Assembly (NCBI GenBank): GCA_902799245.1
Contig: CADBZY010000001.1
Coordinates: 1-64,000 of the forward strand
From: an uncultured Ruminococcus sp.
GTDB lineage: Bacteria > Bacillota > Clostridia > Oscillospirales > Acutalibacteraceae
Direction of reading: 5' to 3'
Length of the DNA stretch: 64,000 nt
Below the pieces are notes generated by a model, which ran no database searches, was not told the DNA's origin, and was given only the letters and a program-made list of their open reading frames with translations. Position numbers and translations under genes: made by a program. Below, in pieces: positions 15,457 through 23,847 of the stretch; positions within the stretch are counted from its first letter, which is position 1; each line of letters opens with the position of its first letter.

Positions 15457-15964
15457 CAGCTCCGCTTGTGCTGCCGAAGCCGCCGTCCCGCACGCCGTCC
15501 GCGTCGTCATACTCGGTGATACCGAAGGGCGTAAAAATGCCCTGTGCAAAGCAGTCTCCGGCTTGGAGCGACAGTGTCTTTCCTTCGTTGGAGTCGTTGG
15601 TCACCTTGATGAAAATGTGTCCCTCGTTGCTCGAAAAATAATAGTCGCTGTCGATTACACCGACTGTGTTGTTGAGCTGCAAGCGATACTTGAAGCCGAG
15701 TCCGCTTCGGGGGTAGATGAGCAGCACCCAGCCGTCCTCAATTTTTGCTCGTATGCCGGTGGGAATTTTGGCTGTTTGTCCCGGCGCAAGCTCGAGGTCG
15801 AACGGAAGGGAAAAGTCATATCCCGCGGAACCAATGGTTGCGCGACGGGGGAGAGGGATTCTGTTCAAAGCCTCTTCCGCGCCTTCCTCCGACCCGAAAA
15901 TATCACGCCAGCCCTCGGCAAACTGCTTTGGGCTGACTTTTTCAAATCTGGCTACTTTTTTCAT
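15449..15964 (-). CDS. dut: dUTP diphosphatase-like protein
   Basis: 171 aa. The five dUTPase motifs can be traced: ATIGSAGYDFS, PRSGLGF, GVIDSDYYF, the AQGIF segment, and the C-terminal GGFGSTSG that closes over the active site. It converts dUTP to dUMP, keeping uracil out of DNA and feeding dTMP synthesis. The N-terminal 40 residues before motif 1 are longer than in classic trimeric dUTPases. It is the last gene of the long minus-strand operon, 12 nt after rpiB. Confidence 0.88.
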   Translation of the reverse strand: MKKVARFEKVSPKQFAEGWRDIFGSEEGAEEALNRIPLPRRATIGSAGYDFSLPFDLELAPGQTAKIPTGIRAKIEDGWVLLIYPRSGLGFKYRLQLNNTVGVIDSDYYFSSNEGHIFIKVTNDSNEGKTLSLQAGDCFAQGIFTPFGITEYDDADGVRDGGFGSTSGAVR

Positions 15965-15976
15965 AGCTCTTTTTGA

Positions 15977-16420
15977 TTACAGCTCGCCGTTTTCAATGGC
16001 GGCTATCTGGGCGATTCTCGCGGCGTGTCTGCCGCCCTCAAATTCCGTGGTGAGGAACAGCTCGACCAGCTCGACGGCCACGCCGGGGCCGATCACTCTG
16101 CCGCCCATGCAGAGGATGTTCGCGTCGTTGTGCAGACGGGTGTACTTTGCGCTGAAGTGGTCGGAGCAGCAGGCGGCGCGGATTCCCTTGACCTTGTTGG
16201 CAGCCATGGACATGCCGATTCCCGTGCCGCAGATGAGAATGCCCTTTTCACATTCGCCGCTTGCCACACTGTGTCCCACAGCGGCGGCAATGGGCGCGTA
16301 ATTGACCGAAGCCTCGGAATCCGTGCCGAAGTCCTTGAATGCTATGTTGTTTTCATTGAGGTATTTTATGATCTCTTTTTTCAGGGCAAATCCCCCGTGA
16401 TCACAGCCGATTGCTATCAT
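15977..16420 (-). CDS. rpiB: ribose-5-phosphate isomerase B
   Basis: 147 aa, the usual RpiB/LacAB length. MIAIGCDHGGFALK at the N-terminus and GILICGTGIGMSMAANK, with the Cys at the active site, are characteristic. It interconverts ribose 5-phosphate and ribulose 5-phosphate in the pentose phosphate pathway. A GGAGAG SD precedes the ATG. It lies between the restriction enzyme gene (25 nt upstream) and dut. Confidence 0.95.
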   Translation of the reverse strand: MIAIGCDHGGFALKKEIIKYLNENNIAFKDFGTDSEASVNYAPIAAAVGHSVASGECEKGILICGTGIGMSMAANKVKGIRAACCSDHFSAKYTRLHNDANILCMGGRVIGPGVAVELVELFLTTEFEGGRHAARIAQIAAIENGEL

Positions 16421-16445
16421 GTTGCATACTCTCCTTTGTGGGTTG

Positions 16446-17078
16446 TTACTTCTTAAGCCTTCTTATTTCCGCTTTGATTTCTTCAATCACTTCTGTGTTT
16501 ACTATAATTTTCTTGTCTCCCGATTTGCAGGAATACAGATAGAAGACGCTCCCGCCATATTTAGCTTTGAATTTTGCGTGAGATTTGTGCTGGATATTTC
16601 CCTCTTTATATATTTCAGGAATGCTTGAAACCTGAGAAACAGGTTTTATTTGAAGTCCAATAAAGCTATCGTTGATCTTTATGAAGAAATCCACATTGTA
16701 CAAGCGATCCCATTCGTCTGGAGCGGGTTCGATCTTTTCATTAACTAATTCCTGCAACTGTTCGTAAATAGTCTTTATTTCCCGGACATATCCGTCATAG
16801 GTTCTGTCAATAACAAGCTGCCTTATGTAATTAATGCAATCTTCTTCGGTGATCTCATTAATTTCAGCAACAAGAACCTCAGAGATTTTTACATACAACT
16901 TTTTTCCAAGATTGACTATATGCTCCTCTGTACGGACATTTTCAAAATAATAATCCTGCCATTCGTCAAGAGATTTTGGCGCGCATTTTCTGATGGCTTC
17001 TGAAGTCGCTCCGACGTTCTTTTTGAAATTCAACTGAAACCGATTGGTTGCACTGTTGAGTATCCATTCCTTAGGCAT
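16446..17078 (-). CDS. type II restriction endonuclease, MjaI family
   Basis: 210 aa. The N-terminus (MPKEWILNSATNRFQLNFK, then NVGATSEAIRKCAPKS) and the central VNEKIEPAPDEWDRLYNVDFFI match my memory of the MjaI endonuclease family, whose prototype cuts CTAG. The PD-(D/E)xK core is likely VDFFI...IGLQIKP in the second half. It overlaps the methyltransferase gene by 8 nt, as expected for a coupled R-M pair. The coding sequence is clearly more AT-rich than rpiB and dut beside it, which suggests horizontal transfer. Specificity for CTAG is inferred from the family only. Confidence 0.8.
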   Translation of the reverse strand: MPKEWILNSATNRFQLNFKKNVGATSEAIRKCAPKSLDEWQDYYFENVRTEEHIVNLGKKLYVKISEVLVAEINEITEEDCINYIRQLVIDRTYDGYVREIKTIYEQLQELVNEKIEPAPDEWDRLYNVDFFIKINDSFIGLQIKPVSQVSSIPEIYKEGNIQHKSHAKFKAKYGGSVFYLYSCKSGDKKIIVNTEVIEEIKAEIRRLKK

Positions 17079-18348
17079 TTTTTATATCCTCCGCAAATGT
17101 TTTTTTGTACTTGAAATCGGTTGAGTCGTCCAGATCAACAAATCCGGTCCTGAGCAAGTGTCTGTTGATAAATGTTTTATTGTCAAGATAAAGGTAACAG
17201 AGCAAATTATTATCTTCATCGTACTTTACAGAATCATGCTTCATGAATACTTTTCTTTTGCTGAATTTTGATTGCAGATATTCTACAGCATTTGAAAAGT
17301 ATTCGACTTTTGGCTTGATTCCTATTAATCTGACTGTCAAACCGTTGCTTAACACTATTTTATCAGGAGACAAGACTTTCTTTACTGCAAACAAGTCATC
17401 CCTTTTACTATCGGTTCCATCTATTTTAGACCCAAAGGACAATTTTTTAACATCGATTTTCTTGTCGATTTTATGAGGATCCGAGAAGAGATAGGGTAAA
17501 GAATCAAAAGAATAATCACTTCTTTTATCATCAACGAAAGAAACAGTAAACGCTTCATCAAAAAAATTCAGCTGATTGCCATAGATTTTTTCTTCAATTA
17601 TTTCCTTGAAATCCCGGTTAATTTCATAGCCGATTGAATTACGCCCTAAGTTTTTGGCAGCCAAAGAGGTGGTTCCGCTTCCTGCAAAGGGATCGAGCAC
17701 GGTTTCTCCGAAAAAAGAAAACATCTTGATCAGACGCTTAGGTAATTCCTCAGGAAACATTGCGATATGATTACACTGCCGCACTCCGTTAAATACCCAA
17801 TGAGATGAAAAATATTGGTTCCATTCCTCTTTTGTCAATTCAGACAACCGTTTTTGCTCAGGAGATGGCTTTGGCGGCGTTCCGAGTTTTTTGAAAATAA
17901 GAATAAACTCATAGTCCATTTTCAGAATGCCGTTTCGTGGATAAGGGAAACTCCCCATTACCGCTCCACCGCCTGAGGTGTTCATGGTCGTTGTCTTCTG
18001 CCAGATAACAGCACCCATATAATCCATTCCCAGTGTCTCACAGAATCGGATGATCTCTGTTCTTATCGGAATAACTTTATATCTTCCGTAATAAACGGAA
18101 CGCGCGAACTGATCTCCAATATTGATGCACATTCTACAGCCGGGTGACAGCACCCGATAGCATTCCTGCCAGACAAGATTCAAGTTGTTGATATATTCCT
18201 CATAACTGTCATTAAAGCCTATCTGATCATCAGTGCCGTAATCCTTTAACTGCCAGTAAGGGGGTGAAGTGATAATCAGTTGTACAGATTGATCAGCAAT
18301 CTGGGACATATTTCGGCTGTCGCCAAATATAATTTTATGTTCGGTCAT
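17071..18348 (-). CDS. N4-cytosine-type DNA methyltransferase with SNase-like C-terminal domain
   Basis: 425 aa. The catalytic motif TSPPYW (27-32) and the AdoMet motif DPFAGSGTT (219-227) come in the beta-class order; SPPY favours N4-cytosine methylation. It should protect the host from the adjacent endonuclease. The catalytic part ends near residue 260. Residues about 320-420 resemble a staphylococcal-nuclease/OB fold (GLTVRLIGIKP, LLCYLYLDNKTFINRHLLRTG). The DGDT-type metal segment of true SNases is absent, so this tail more likely binds DNA than cuts it. The gene is AT-rich and 17 nt downstream of the glycerophosphotransferase gene. Confidence 0.88.
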   Translation of the reverse strand: MTEHKIIFGDSRNMSQIADQSVQLIITSPPYWQLKDYGTDDQIGFNDSYEEYINNLNLVWQECYRVLSPGCRMCINIGDQFARSVYYGRYKVIPIRTEIIRFCETLGMDYMGAVIWQKTTTMNTSGGGAVMGSFPYPRNGILKMDYEFILIFKKLGTPPKPSPEQKRLSELTKEEWNQYFSSHWVFNGVRQCNHIAMFPEELPKRLIKMFSFFGETVLDPFAGSGTTSLAAKNLGRNSIGYEINRDFKEIIEEKIYGNQLNFFDEAFTVSFVDDKRSDYSFDSLPYLFSDPHKIDKKIDVKKLSFGSKIDGTDSKRDDLFAVKKVLSPDKIVLSNGLTVRLIGIKPKVEYFSNAVEYLQSKFSKRKVFMKHDSVKYDEDNNLLCYLYLDNKTFINRHLLRTGFVDLDDSTDFKYKKTFAEDIKNA

Positions 18349-18365
18349 ATCATATCTATCCTTGT

Positions 18366-19550
18366 TTATTCCGCGTCTTCCGGCATTTTATCGCTCAGCA
18401 GTCCGAGTATCATTTCGGCTGCTCTTTCAGATGCTTTTCCGTCGTCTACGCAGCCTTTGTCTTTCAAAAATGCATCGACGTCGCTTATAAATTTTTCGTT
18501 GTCAAAGCCCTTTATACATTGCGCGGCTTCGGAATTGTTGGTTGCCAGCGGGAACGGCACGGTGGTGATCGGATAATAGAATCCGGTGCTGTTCTGGTAC
18601 TGCTCTAAATCGGGCGCATAAATCATGCCCGGCTTTTTCATCTCTACATAGTCGTAGATCCAGCTGGAGTAATCCGTGATGGCGAAGTCAATCGCAACCA
18701 TCAGTTCCTGAATATCGGTGTACAGCGTGCCGTCAAGGACATGAGATGTGTCTACCTTTTTACCGAACACTCTTGCGTCCCGGAAATGAAGCCTTTTGAG
18801 GATATACCAGTTGCCGCCGAATTTCTGCGTTAGGGCATCCTTCAACAGCTCCGCGTCAAGCTGTTCCTGCTCATCCGACGTTTCGCGGGAAAAGGTGGGC
18901 GCGTAGAGAGCGAGCTTTGCGTCATGCGGCAGACCGTAGAAATCGCGCACCTTGTTGTGAAGCGCGTTGTCTTTGTCGCCGTCATGCAGAATATCGCATC
19001 TTGCGTGACCGTACATCAGCAGCGGCGTCTTGCCCCAGAAGGAATTCCTGTACACGTCGTTTTCAAATGTGCTGTTGGAAATGATGAAATCGCTGATCTC
19101 GCCGCAAAGAAAGCTCACCTTCATTCTGCGGGGATTGGAAAAGGAATCCGTTTCTATTTTCTTGATGCCGAGAGAGCCATGCATTGTTTCGACGAGATAC
19201 TGCCCTTTTTTCTTGTTGAAGGGCTGCTTGACAAAATTGAAGGCGTTGTCCACCAGCACCTTCGACCTGTAAAGCGCACGGTAATATTCGGGAGCGCCGA
19301 AGAGCACCGTTTTAAGACCGTCCGGAAAATCCTTTTTATCCTTCCTGTCGAGGACAACCCATATGCAGTTGAGATCAGGCTTTTTCTCGAGCAGTTTCTG
19401 ACAGATATACTTGGGATTGCAGGTAAACGTGCCCTGAAACGTGAAGAACATGACCGTGTTGCTGTCGGGATGAACCATTCCGCTGATCGCCTTGTAAAAA
19501 TACGCAAGTATTCGGCGCTGCGATTTGATGCAAAACTCTTTGAAATTCAT
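18366..19550 (-). CDS. CDP-glycerol glycerophosphotransferase family protein
   Basis: 394 aa, no signal peptide. Blocks such as VETMHGSLGIKKIETD, SNSTFENDVYRNSF, YGHARCDIL and ALYAPTFSRE, then ITDYSSWIYDYVEMKKPGMIYAPDLEQY, are characteristic of the TagF/TagB-type family, which moves glycerophosphate (or ribitol phosphate) from its CDP form onto a wall or lipid-linked acceptor at the inner membrane face. It is shorter than full-length TagF. It lies 18 nt after tsaB in the operon; no other teichoic acid genes are in view, so its exact product is open. Confidence 0.88.
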   Translation of the reverse strand: MNFKEFCIKSQRRILAYFYKAISGMVHPDSNTVMFFTFQGTFTCNPKYICQKLLEKKPDLNCIWVVLDRKDKKDFPDGLKTVLFGAPEYYRALYRSKVLVDNAFNFVKQPFNKKKGQYLVETMHGSLGIKKIETDSFSNPRRMKVSFLCGEISDFIISNSTFENDVYRNSFWGKTPLLMYGHARCDILHDGDKDNALHNKVRDFYGLPHDAKLALYAPTFSRETSDEQEQLDAELLKDALTQKFGGNWYILKRLHFRDARVFGKKVDTSHVLDGTLYTDIQELMVAIDFAITDYSSWIYDYVEMKKPGMIYAPDLEQYQNSTGFYYPITTVPFPLATNNSEAAQCIKGFDNEKFISDVDAFLKDKGCVDDGKASERAAEMILGLLSDKMPEDAE

Positions 19551-19568
19551 TTGTCTTTATTCTCTCCG

Positions 19569-20276
19569 TCATTTTGTCTTTTTTTTGAGCGCCATCTTTT
19601 CCCTCTCCGCCTGAGAAGGCCGGAGGTAGGTCGGAATGAGTTTGTCCGGCGGAACCGTCCCCTGTGCGTCAATGACCCTTTGCGCCGCCATGGCCACGCC
19701 GAAGCCCCTTGCGTAGCGCAGGTGTTCCGGCACAAGGCGTACGTCCGGCAGCTTGTCCTTCATGGCTTCATAGCAGAGCAAAGCGCCGTCCCCGACAAGC
19801 CAAACCGTTTTTTGTCCGTTTTTCAGCTCGTCTGTCAGTTCTTCGATGGAGATCGCCCTGTCGTCGCAATGACGGATGATTTTCTGCCCTTCAAAGGTAA
19901 AAAGCGCGTTGTATACCTGCTGCCGTCTTGCGTCCATGACGGCGCAGACAATGCCGTCCAAGCCCATGCAGTTCCATGCGATAGCTTCGAGCGTGGAAAC
20001 GCCGACACAGGGCGTGCCGGAAGTGAACGCCATGCCCTTGACGGCCGCCACGCCGATTCTTATGCCGGTGAAGGAACCGGGGCCGGAGGACACGGCACAG
20101 CAGTCGATGTCCTTTGCCGTAATCTTTGCGTTGGCTAAGGTATTGGACACCATAGGAAGCAGCGTTTCGCTGTGTGTCAATCCAACCCTGACAAAGCTCT
20201 CGGCGATTATATTTTCTCCGTCAACGATCGCACAGCCTGCGGAAATGGCAGAACTGTCGATTGCCAGAATTTTCAT
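19569..20276 (-). CDS. tsaB: tRNA threonylcarbamoyladenosine biosynthesis protein TsaB
   Basis: 235 aa, the standard TsaB length. KILAIDSSAISAGCAIVDGE at the start, TLANAKITAKDIDCCAVSSGPGSFTGIRIGVA in the middle and the PTYLRPSQAER ending are typical. TsaB is an inactive ASKHA-fold partner of TsaD and joins TsaE in making t6A37 in ANN-decoding tRNAs. It follows tsaE after 28 nt. tsaD is not in the window. Confidence 0.95.
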   Translation of the reverse strand: MKILAIDSSAISAGCAIVDGENIIAESFVRVGLTHSETLLPMVSNTLANAKITAKDIDCCAVSSGPGSFTGIRIGVAAVKGMAFTSGTPCVGVSTLEAIAWNCMGLDGIVCAVMDARRQQVYNALFTFEGQKIIRHCDDRAISIEELTDELKNGQKTVWLVGDGALLCYEAMKDKLPDVRLVPEHLRYARGFGVAMAAQRVIDAQGTVPPDKLIPTYLRPSQAEREKMALKKKTK

Positions 20277-20304
20277 ATCTTTTTCAGATCGCTTTCATTT
20301 GTTT

Positions 20305-20745
20305 TTATTGAGGAAGCTCTATTCCGTTTACTTTGAATACGCGTGTATCGTCGTGATGGGGAGCGGATAATTCGATGTCAATCCGTTCTTCCGGAAGAGC
20401 AGCCTCGATGTTCTCGCTCCATTCGGTGACGACAACGCCTCTGCCGAGGTAGTCGAAGAATCCGGTGGAATAAAGATCGTCCCAGCTCTCCACGCGGTAC
20501 ATGTCGAAGTGGAAAAGCATTTGTCCGTTACTGCCTTCGTGTTCGTGAACAATGGCGAAGGTGGGACTGGAAATTTCTTTAGGATCCATTCCCAGCCCTT
20601 CGGCAAGTCCGCGCACGAAGGCGGTTTTGCCCATTCCCAGACCGCCGAAAAGGGCGATCATTTCGTCCCCTTTCAGCAATCCGCCTATGCGCCTGCCGAG
20701 AGCTTCGGTTTCCTCGGCGGAATGTGTGGTAATTTCAACTGCCAT
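20305..20745 (-). CDS. tsaE: tRNA t6A biosynthesis ATPase TsaE
   Basis: 146 aa. Walker A is GGLGMGKTAF (about 34-43); SSPTFAIVHEHEG, FHFDMYRVE and EWSENIEAALPEERIDIEL follow in the family order. TsaE is the ATPase that drives turnover of the TsaBDE complex. Its ATG overlaps the last base of the fhs stop on the same strand, so it is coupled to fhs. Confidence 0.95.
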   Translation of the reverse strand: MAVEITTHSAEETEALGRRIGGLLKGDEMIALFGGLGMGKTAFVRGLAEGLGMDPKEISSPTFAIVHEHEGSNGQMLFHFDMYRVESWDDLYSTGFFDYLGRGVVVTEWSENIEAALPEERIDIELSAPHHDDTRVFKVNGIELPQ

Positions 20746-22409
20746 CAGAACAGACCTGTGATGGAGCCGTTGCCGTCAACGTCGATCTTGTTGGCGGCGG
20801 GCACCTTGGGAAGGCCAGGCATGGTCATAATGTCGCCTGTGAGTGCCACAACGAATCCCGCGCCGTGGGAAAGTCTGACTTCCTTGACGGTGATCTCGAA
20901 GTCTGTCGGTCTGCCGAGTACGGTCGGATCATCGGAGAGGGAATACTGCGTCTTAGCGATGCAGACCGGCATGTTCTCCGCAAGCTGCTCGAAGGAAGCG
21001 ATCTGCTTTTCGGCTGCGGAGGTGTAATTGACCTTGGAAGCGCCGTAGATCTTGGTGGCGATTTCGTTGATCTTTTCCTTGATGGAAAGGGATGTGGAGT
21101 AAATCGGGGCGAAGTCCGAGGGCTTTTCGACTGCCTCGACGACCTTCTTTGCCAATTCCACGCCGCCTTCGCCGCCTTTGGCGAACACTTCGGAAAGTGC
21201 GAATTCCGCGCCCTTTTCACGGCAATAATCCGCGATGAAGTCCAGTTCTGCCTGCGAGTCGGTGAGGAAACGGTTGATGGCAACGACGACGTTTACGCCG
21301 TATTTCTTCATGTTTTCGATGTGTGCGCCGAGATTGACAATGCCCTTGCGGAGCGCGTCGAGATTTTCGACCGAAAGCTCGGTCTTGGGTACTCCGCCGT
21401 TGTATTTGAGTGCGCGGACAGTGGCGACAAGCACGCACGCCGCCGGCTTGAAGCCCGCGAAACGGCACTTGATGTCGTAGAATTTCTCCGCGCCGAGGTC
21501 GGAACCGAAGCCGGCTTCGGTGATGCAGTAATCGGCTAATTTAAGCGCCAGCTTGGTGGCGCGGATGGAGTTGCAGCCGTGGGCGATATTGGCGAAGGGA
21601 CCGCCGTGCATGATGGCGGGAGTTCCCTCGAGTGTCTGTACGAGATTGGGCTTGATGGCGTCCTTGAGCAGCGCCGCCATGGAGCCTTCCGCGTGAAGGT
21701 CGCTGGCGAATACCGGCTTGTTGTCGTAGGTGTAGGCAACGAGAATTCTGCCGAGGCGGTATTTCAGGTCGTTCAGGTCGGCAGCGAGGCAGAGAATGGC
21801 CATGACTTCGCTGGCAACGGTGATGATGAATCCGTCCTCACGCGGTACGCCGTTCACCTTGCCGCCGAGACCGACAACGATATTTCTCAGTGCGCGGTCG
21901 TTCATGTCGAGGCAGCGCTTGATCAGAATTCTGCGCGGGTCAATTCCCAATGCGTTGCCCTGCTGCATGTGGTTGTCCAGAAGTGCGCAGCAGAGATTGT
22001 TCGCGGAGGTAATGGCGTGCATATCGCCGGTGAAGTGGAGATTGATGTCTTCCATCGGAACCACCTGCGCGTATCCGCCGCCTGCCGCGCCGCCTTTGAT
22101 GCCGAACACGGGGCCGAGAGAAGGCTCGCGCAGCGCGATGATCGCCTTTTTGCCGATCTTTGCCATGGCCTGACCCAGACCGACGGATGTGGTGGTTTTG
22201 CCTTCACCGGCGGGAGTGGGATTGATGGCGGTCACAAGAATGAGCTTGCCGTCCGGCTTGCCCTCAAATCTGGAATAAAGCTCCTCGCTGAGCTTTGCTT
22301 TGTATTTGCCGTAAAATTCGAGATCGTCGGCGGAAAGTCCGAGATCGGCGGCTACATCCTGAATGGGACGCATTTTGGTCTGCTGTGCTATTTCGATGTC
22401 AGAAAGCAT
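20745..22409 (-). CDS. fhs: formate--tetrahydrofolate ligase
   Basis: 554 aa, full length for the family. The P-loop [16 protein letters not shown] (about 65-80), [21 protein letters not shown] and the C-terminal [22 protein letters not shown] are diagnostic. It makes 10-formyl-THF from formate, THF and ATP for purine synthesis, formyl-Met-tRNA, or the one-carbon branch of acetogens. An AAAGGAGAG SD precedes the ATG. It opens the long minus-strand operon and has a good promoter. Confidence 0.97.
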   Translation of the reverse strand: MLSDIEIAQQTKMRPIQDVAADLGLSADDLEFYGKYKAKLSEELYSRFEGKPDGKLILVTAINPTPAGEGKTTTSVGLGQAMAKIGKKAIIALREPSLGPVFGIKGGAAGGGYAQVVPMEDINLHFTGDMHAITSANNLCCALLDNHMQQGNALGIDPRRILIKRCLDMNDRALRNIVVGLGGKVNGVPREDGFIITVASEVMAILCLAADLNDLKYRLGRILVAYTYDNKPVFASDLHAEGSMAALLKDAIKPNLVQTLEGTPAIMHGGPFANIAHGCNSIRATKLALKLADYCITEAGFGSDLGAEKFYDIKCRFAGFKPAACVLVATVRALKYNGGVPKTELSVENLDALRKGIVNLGAHIENMKKYGVNVVVAINRFLTDSQAELDFIADYCREKGAEFALSEVFAKGGEGGVELAKKVVEAVEKPSDFAPIYSTSLSIKEKINEIATKIYGASKVNYTSAAEKQIASFEQLAENMPVCIAKTQYSLSDDPTVLGRPTDFEITVKEVRLSHGAGFVVALTGDIMTMPGLPKVPAANKIDVDGNGSITGLF

Positions 22410-22483
22410 GTGTGTCTCTCCTTTGATGAATAATTGTAATCATGTACATAAAAATCTGCACATGAATTGTGCTTAACAAAAAT

Positions 22484-22512
22484 ATTATATCATACATTAA
22501 TGGAGAATTCAA
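22484..22512 (-). promoter_or_regulatory. promoter of the fhs operon
   Basis: On the minus strand: TTGAAT (22512-22507), a 17-nt spacer, TATAAT (22489-22484). The leader is about 70 nt. Confidence 0.6.
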
Positions 22513-22532
22513 ATAACTTTCACTATTTCTAC

Positions 22533-22561
22533 TTGAAGTATTTGATTAAATAATCTATAAT
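22533..22561 (+). promoter_or_regulatory. promoter of the FtsW/RodA-family gene
   Basis: TTGAAG (22533-22538), a 17-nt spacer, TATAAT (22556-22561). It is back-to-back with the fhs promoter. Confidence 0.6.
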
Positions 22562-22620
22562 ATTTCATGTAAATTAACCATACAATGCAATACCCGGTGG
22601 AAAGGAAAGATAGGTCAAAA

Positions 22621-23820
22621 ATGTCGGAAAAAATACAGGCATTCAGAAAATTTGTTGTAAAAGCGGCGAATGCTTCGGTCAATTACATGCGGACTACATA
22701 CATAGCCATGTGGGCGTTGATTCTGACCTGCACAGTATACGGCTGTATGCTGATTCACAGCGCGCGACCCATCGCCATCAAGACGCAGGTAATGGCTGCC
22801 ATGATTGGTTTCGGCGGAGCGTTTGTCATATCCCTGATGGACTATCACCGATTGGGGCAGCTCTGGCCGCTTGTCGGCGGGGGCTGTGTCTTTCTGGTCG
22901 GACTGACGTTCGTTGTGGGGCAGTCGGCTATCGGCGGCAACGCGGTAGCCGATGACGTGGCGTGGCTCAATATTTTCGGCTACAGCTTTCAGCCGTCTGA
23001 GTTGATGAAGATCGGCTTTATTGTCACCTTCTCCTATCATCTTTCGTATGTTGTCGAGAAGAACACACTGAACACACTGTCGAGCGTGTTCATGCTTGGC
23101 GGTCACGCGCTTGTTCCTGTGGGATTGTGCATACTGCAAGGCGACGACGGCACGGCGCTGATGTTTATGGTGATGTTCCTGATCATGTTCTTTTCCAGCG
23201 GACTCAGCTGGAATTTCATCATGTTGGGTCTTTCGGCGATCGTCGCCATGTCTCCTATTTTCTGGCAGAGTATGAGCTCCCACCAGCAAAAGCGTTTTTC
23301 CGCAGTCTACAACCCGCAGGAGGGCGACGAGATGGGAATACTCTATCAGCAGACGCTCGGCAAGGTGGCAATCGGCAACGGAGGACTCACCGGCGAAGGA
23401 CACGGCACCAGCACGATGATTCAGTCCGGGCTTGTTCCTGAGGATCACAACGACTTTATCTTTACGGTGGCGTGTGAGGAATTCGGCTTTTTGGGAGCGG
23501 TATTCCTGCTTGGACTGCTGTTTGCGGTGATGATACTTTCGCTTTATGCCGCGTTCAAAGCGGTGGATATGATGGGGAGATTCATGTGCATAGGATTTTT
23601 TGCCATGATTGCCACACAGACCATATTCAATATCGGCATGTGCATTTCGGTGCTGCCCGTTATCGGTATTACGCTTCCGTTCTTCTCCGCCGGCGGTTCG
23701 TCGAGCATGTGTCTTTACTTCGGAGTGGGAGTCGTGCAGAGCGTTTACATGCGAACGATGGAAAGCACCGGCGCCGCGCTGGGAGGAAGACGTCGGAGTA
23801 TGCGAGTCCGTTTCAGCTGA
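22621..23820 (+). CDS. FtsW/RodA/SpoVE-family peptidoglycan polymerase
   Basis: About 399 aa with some ten membrane segments. Signature pieces are FQPSELMKIGFIV, the QGDDGTALMF loop, the large outer loop with RFSAVYNPQEGDEMGILYQQTLGKVAIGNGG and PEDHNDFIFTVACEEFGF, and the C-terminal VIGITLPFFSAGGSS. These are SEDS glycosyltransferases that polymerise lipid II with a partner PBP. Which of the roles (elongation, division, spore) applies cannot be told; the partner could be the PBP at 4255. The ATG at 22621 has AGG upstream; an in-frame ATG at 22585 has none. Confidence 0.92.
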   Translation: MSEKIQAFRKFVVKAANASVNYMRTTYIAMWALILTCTVYGCMLIHSARPIAIKTQVMAAMIGFGGAFVISLMDYHRLGQLWPLVGGGCVFLVGLTFVVGQSAIGGNAVADDVAWLNIFGYSFQPSELMKIGFIVTFSYHLSYVVEKNTLNTLSSVFMLGGHALVPVGLCILQGDDGTALMFMVMFLIMFFSSGLSWNFIMLGLSAIVAMSPIFWQSMSSHQQKRFSAVYNPQEGDEMGILYQQTLGKVAIGNGGLTGEGHGTSTMIQSGLVPEDHNDFIFTVACEEFGFLGAVFLLGLLFAVMILSLYAAFKAVDMMGRFMCIGFFAMIATQTIFNIGMCISVLPVIGITLPFFSAGGSSSMCLYFGVGVVQSVYMRTMESTGAALGGRRRSMRVRFS

Positions 23821-23847
23821 TATATTTTTAAAGGGGACGTTTGTGAT

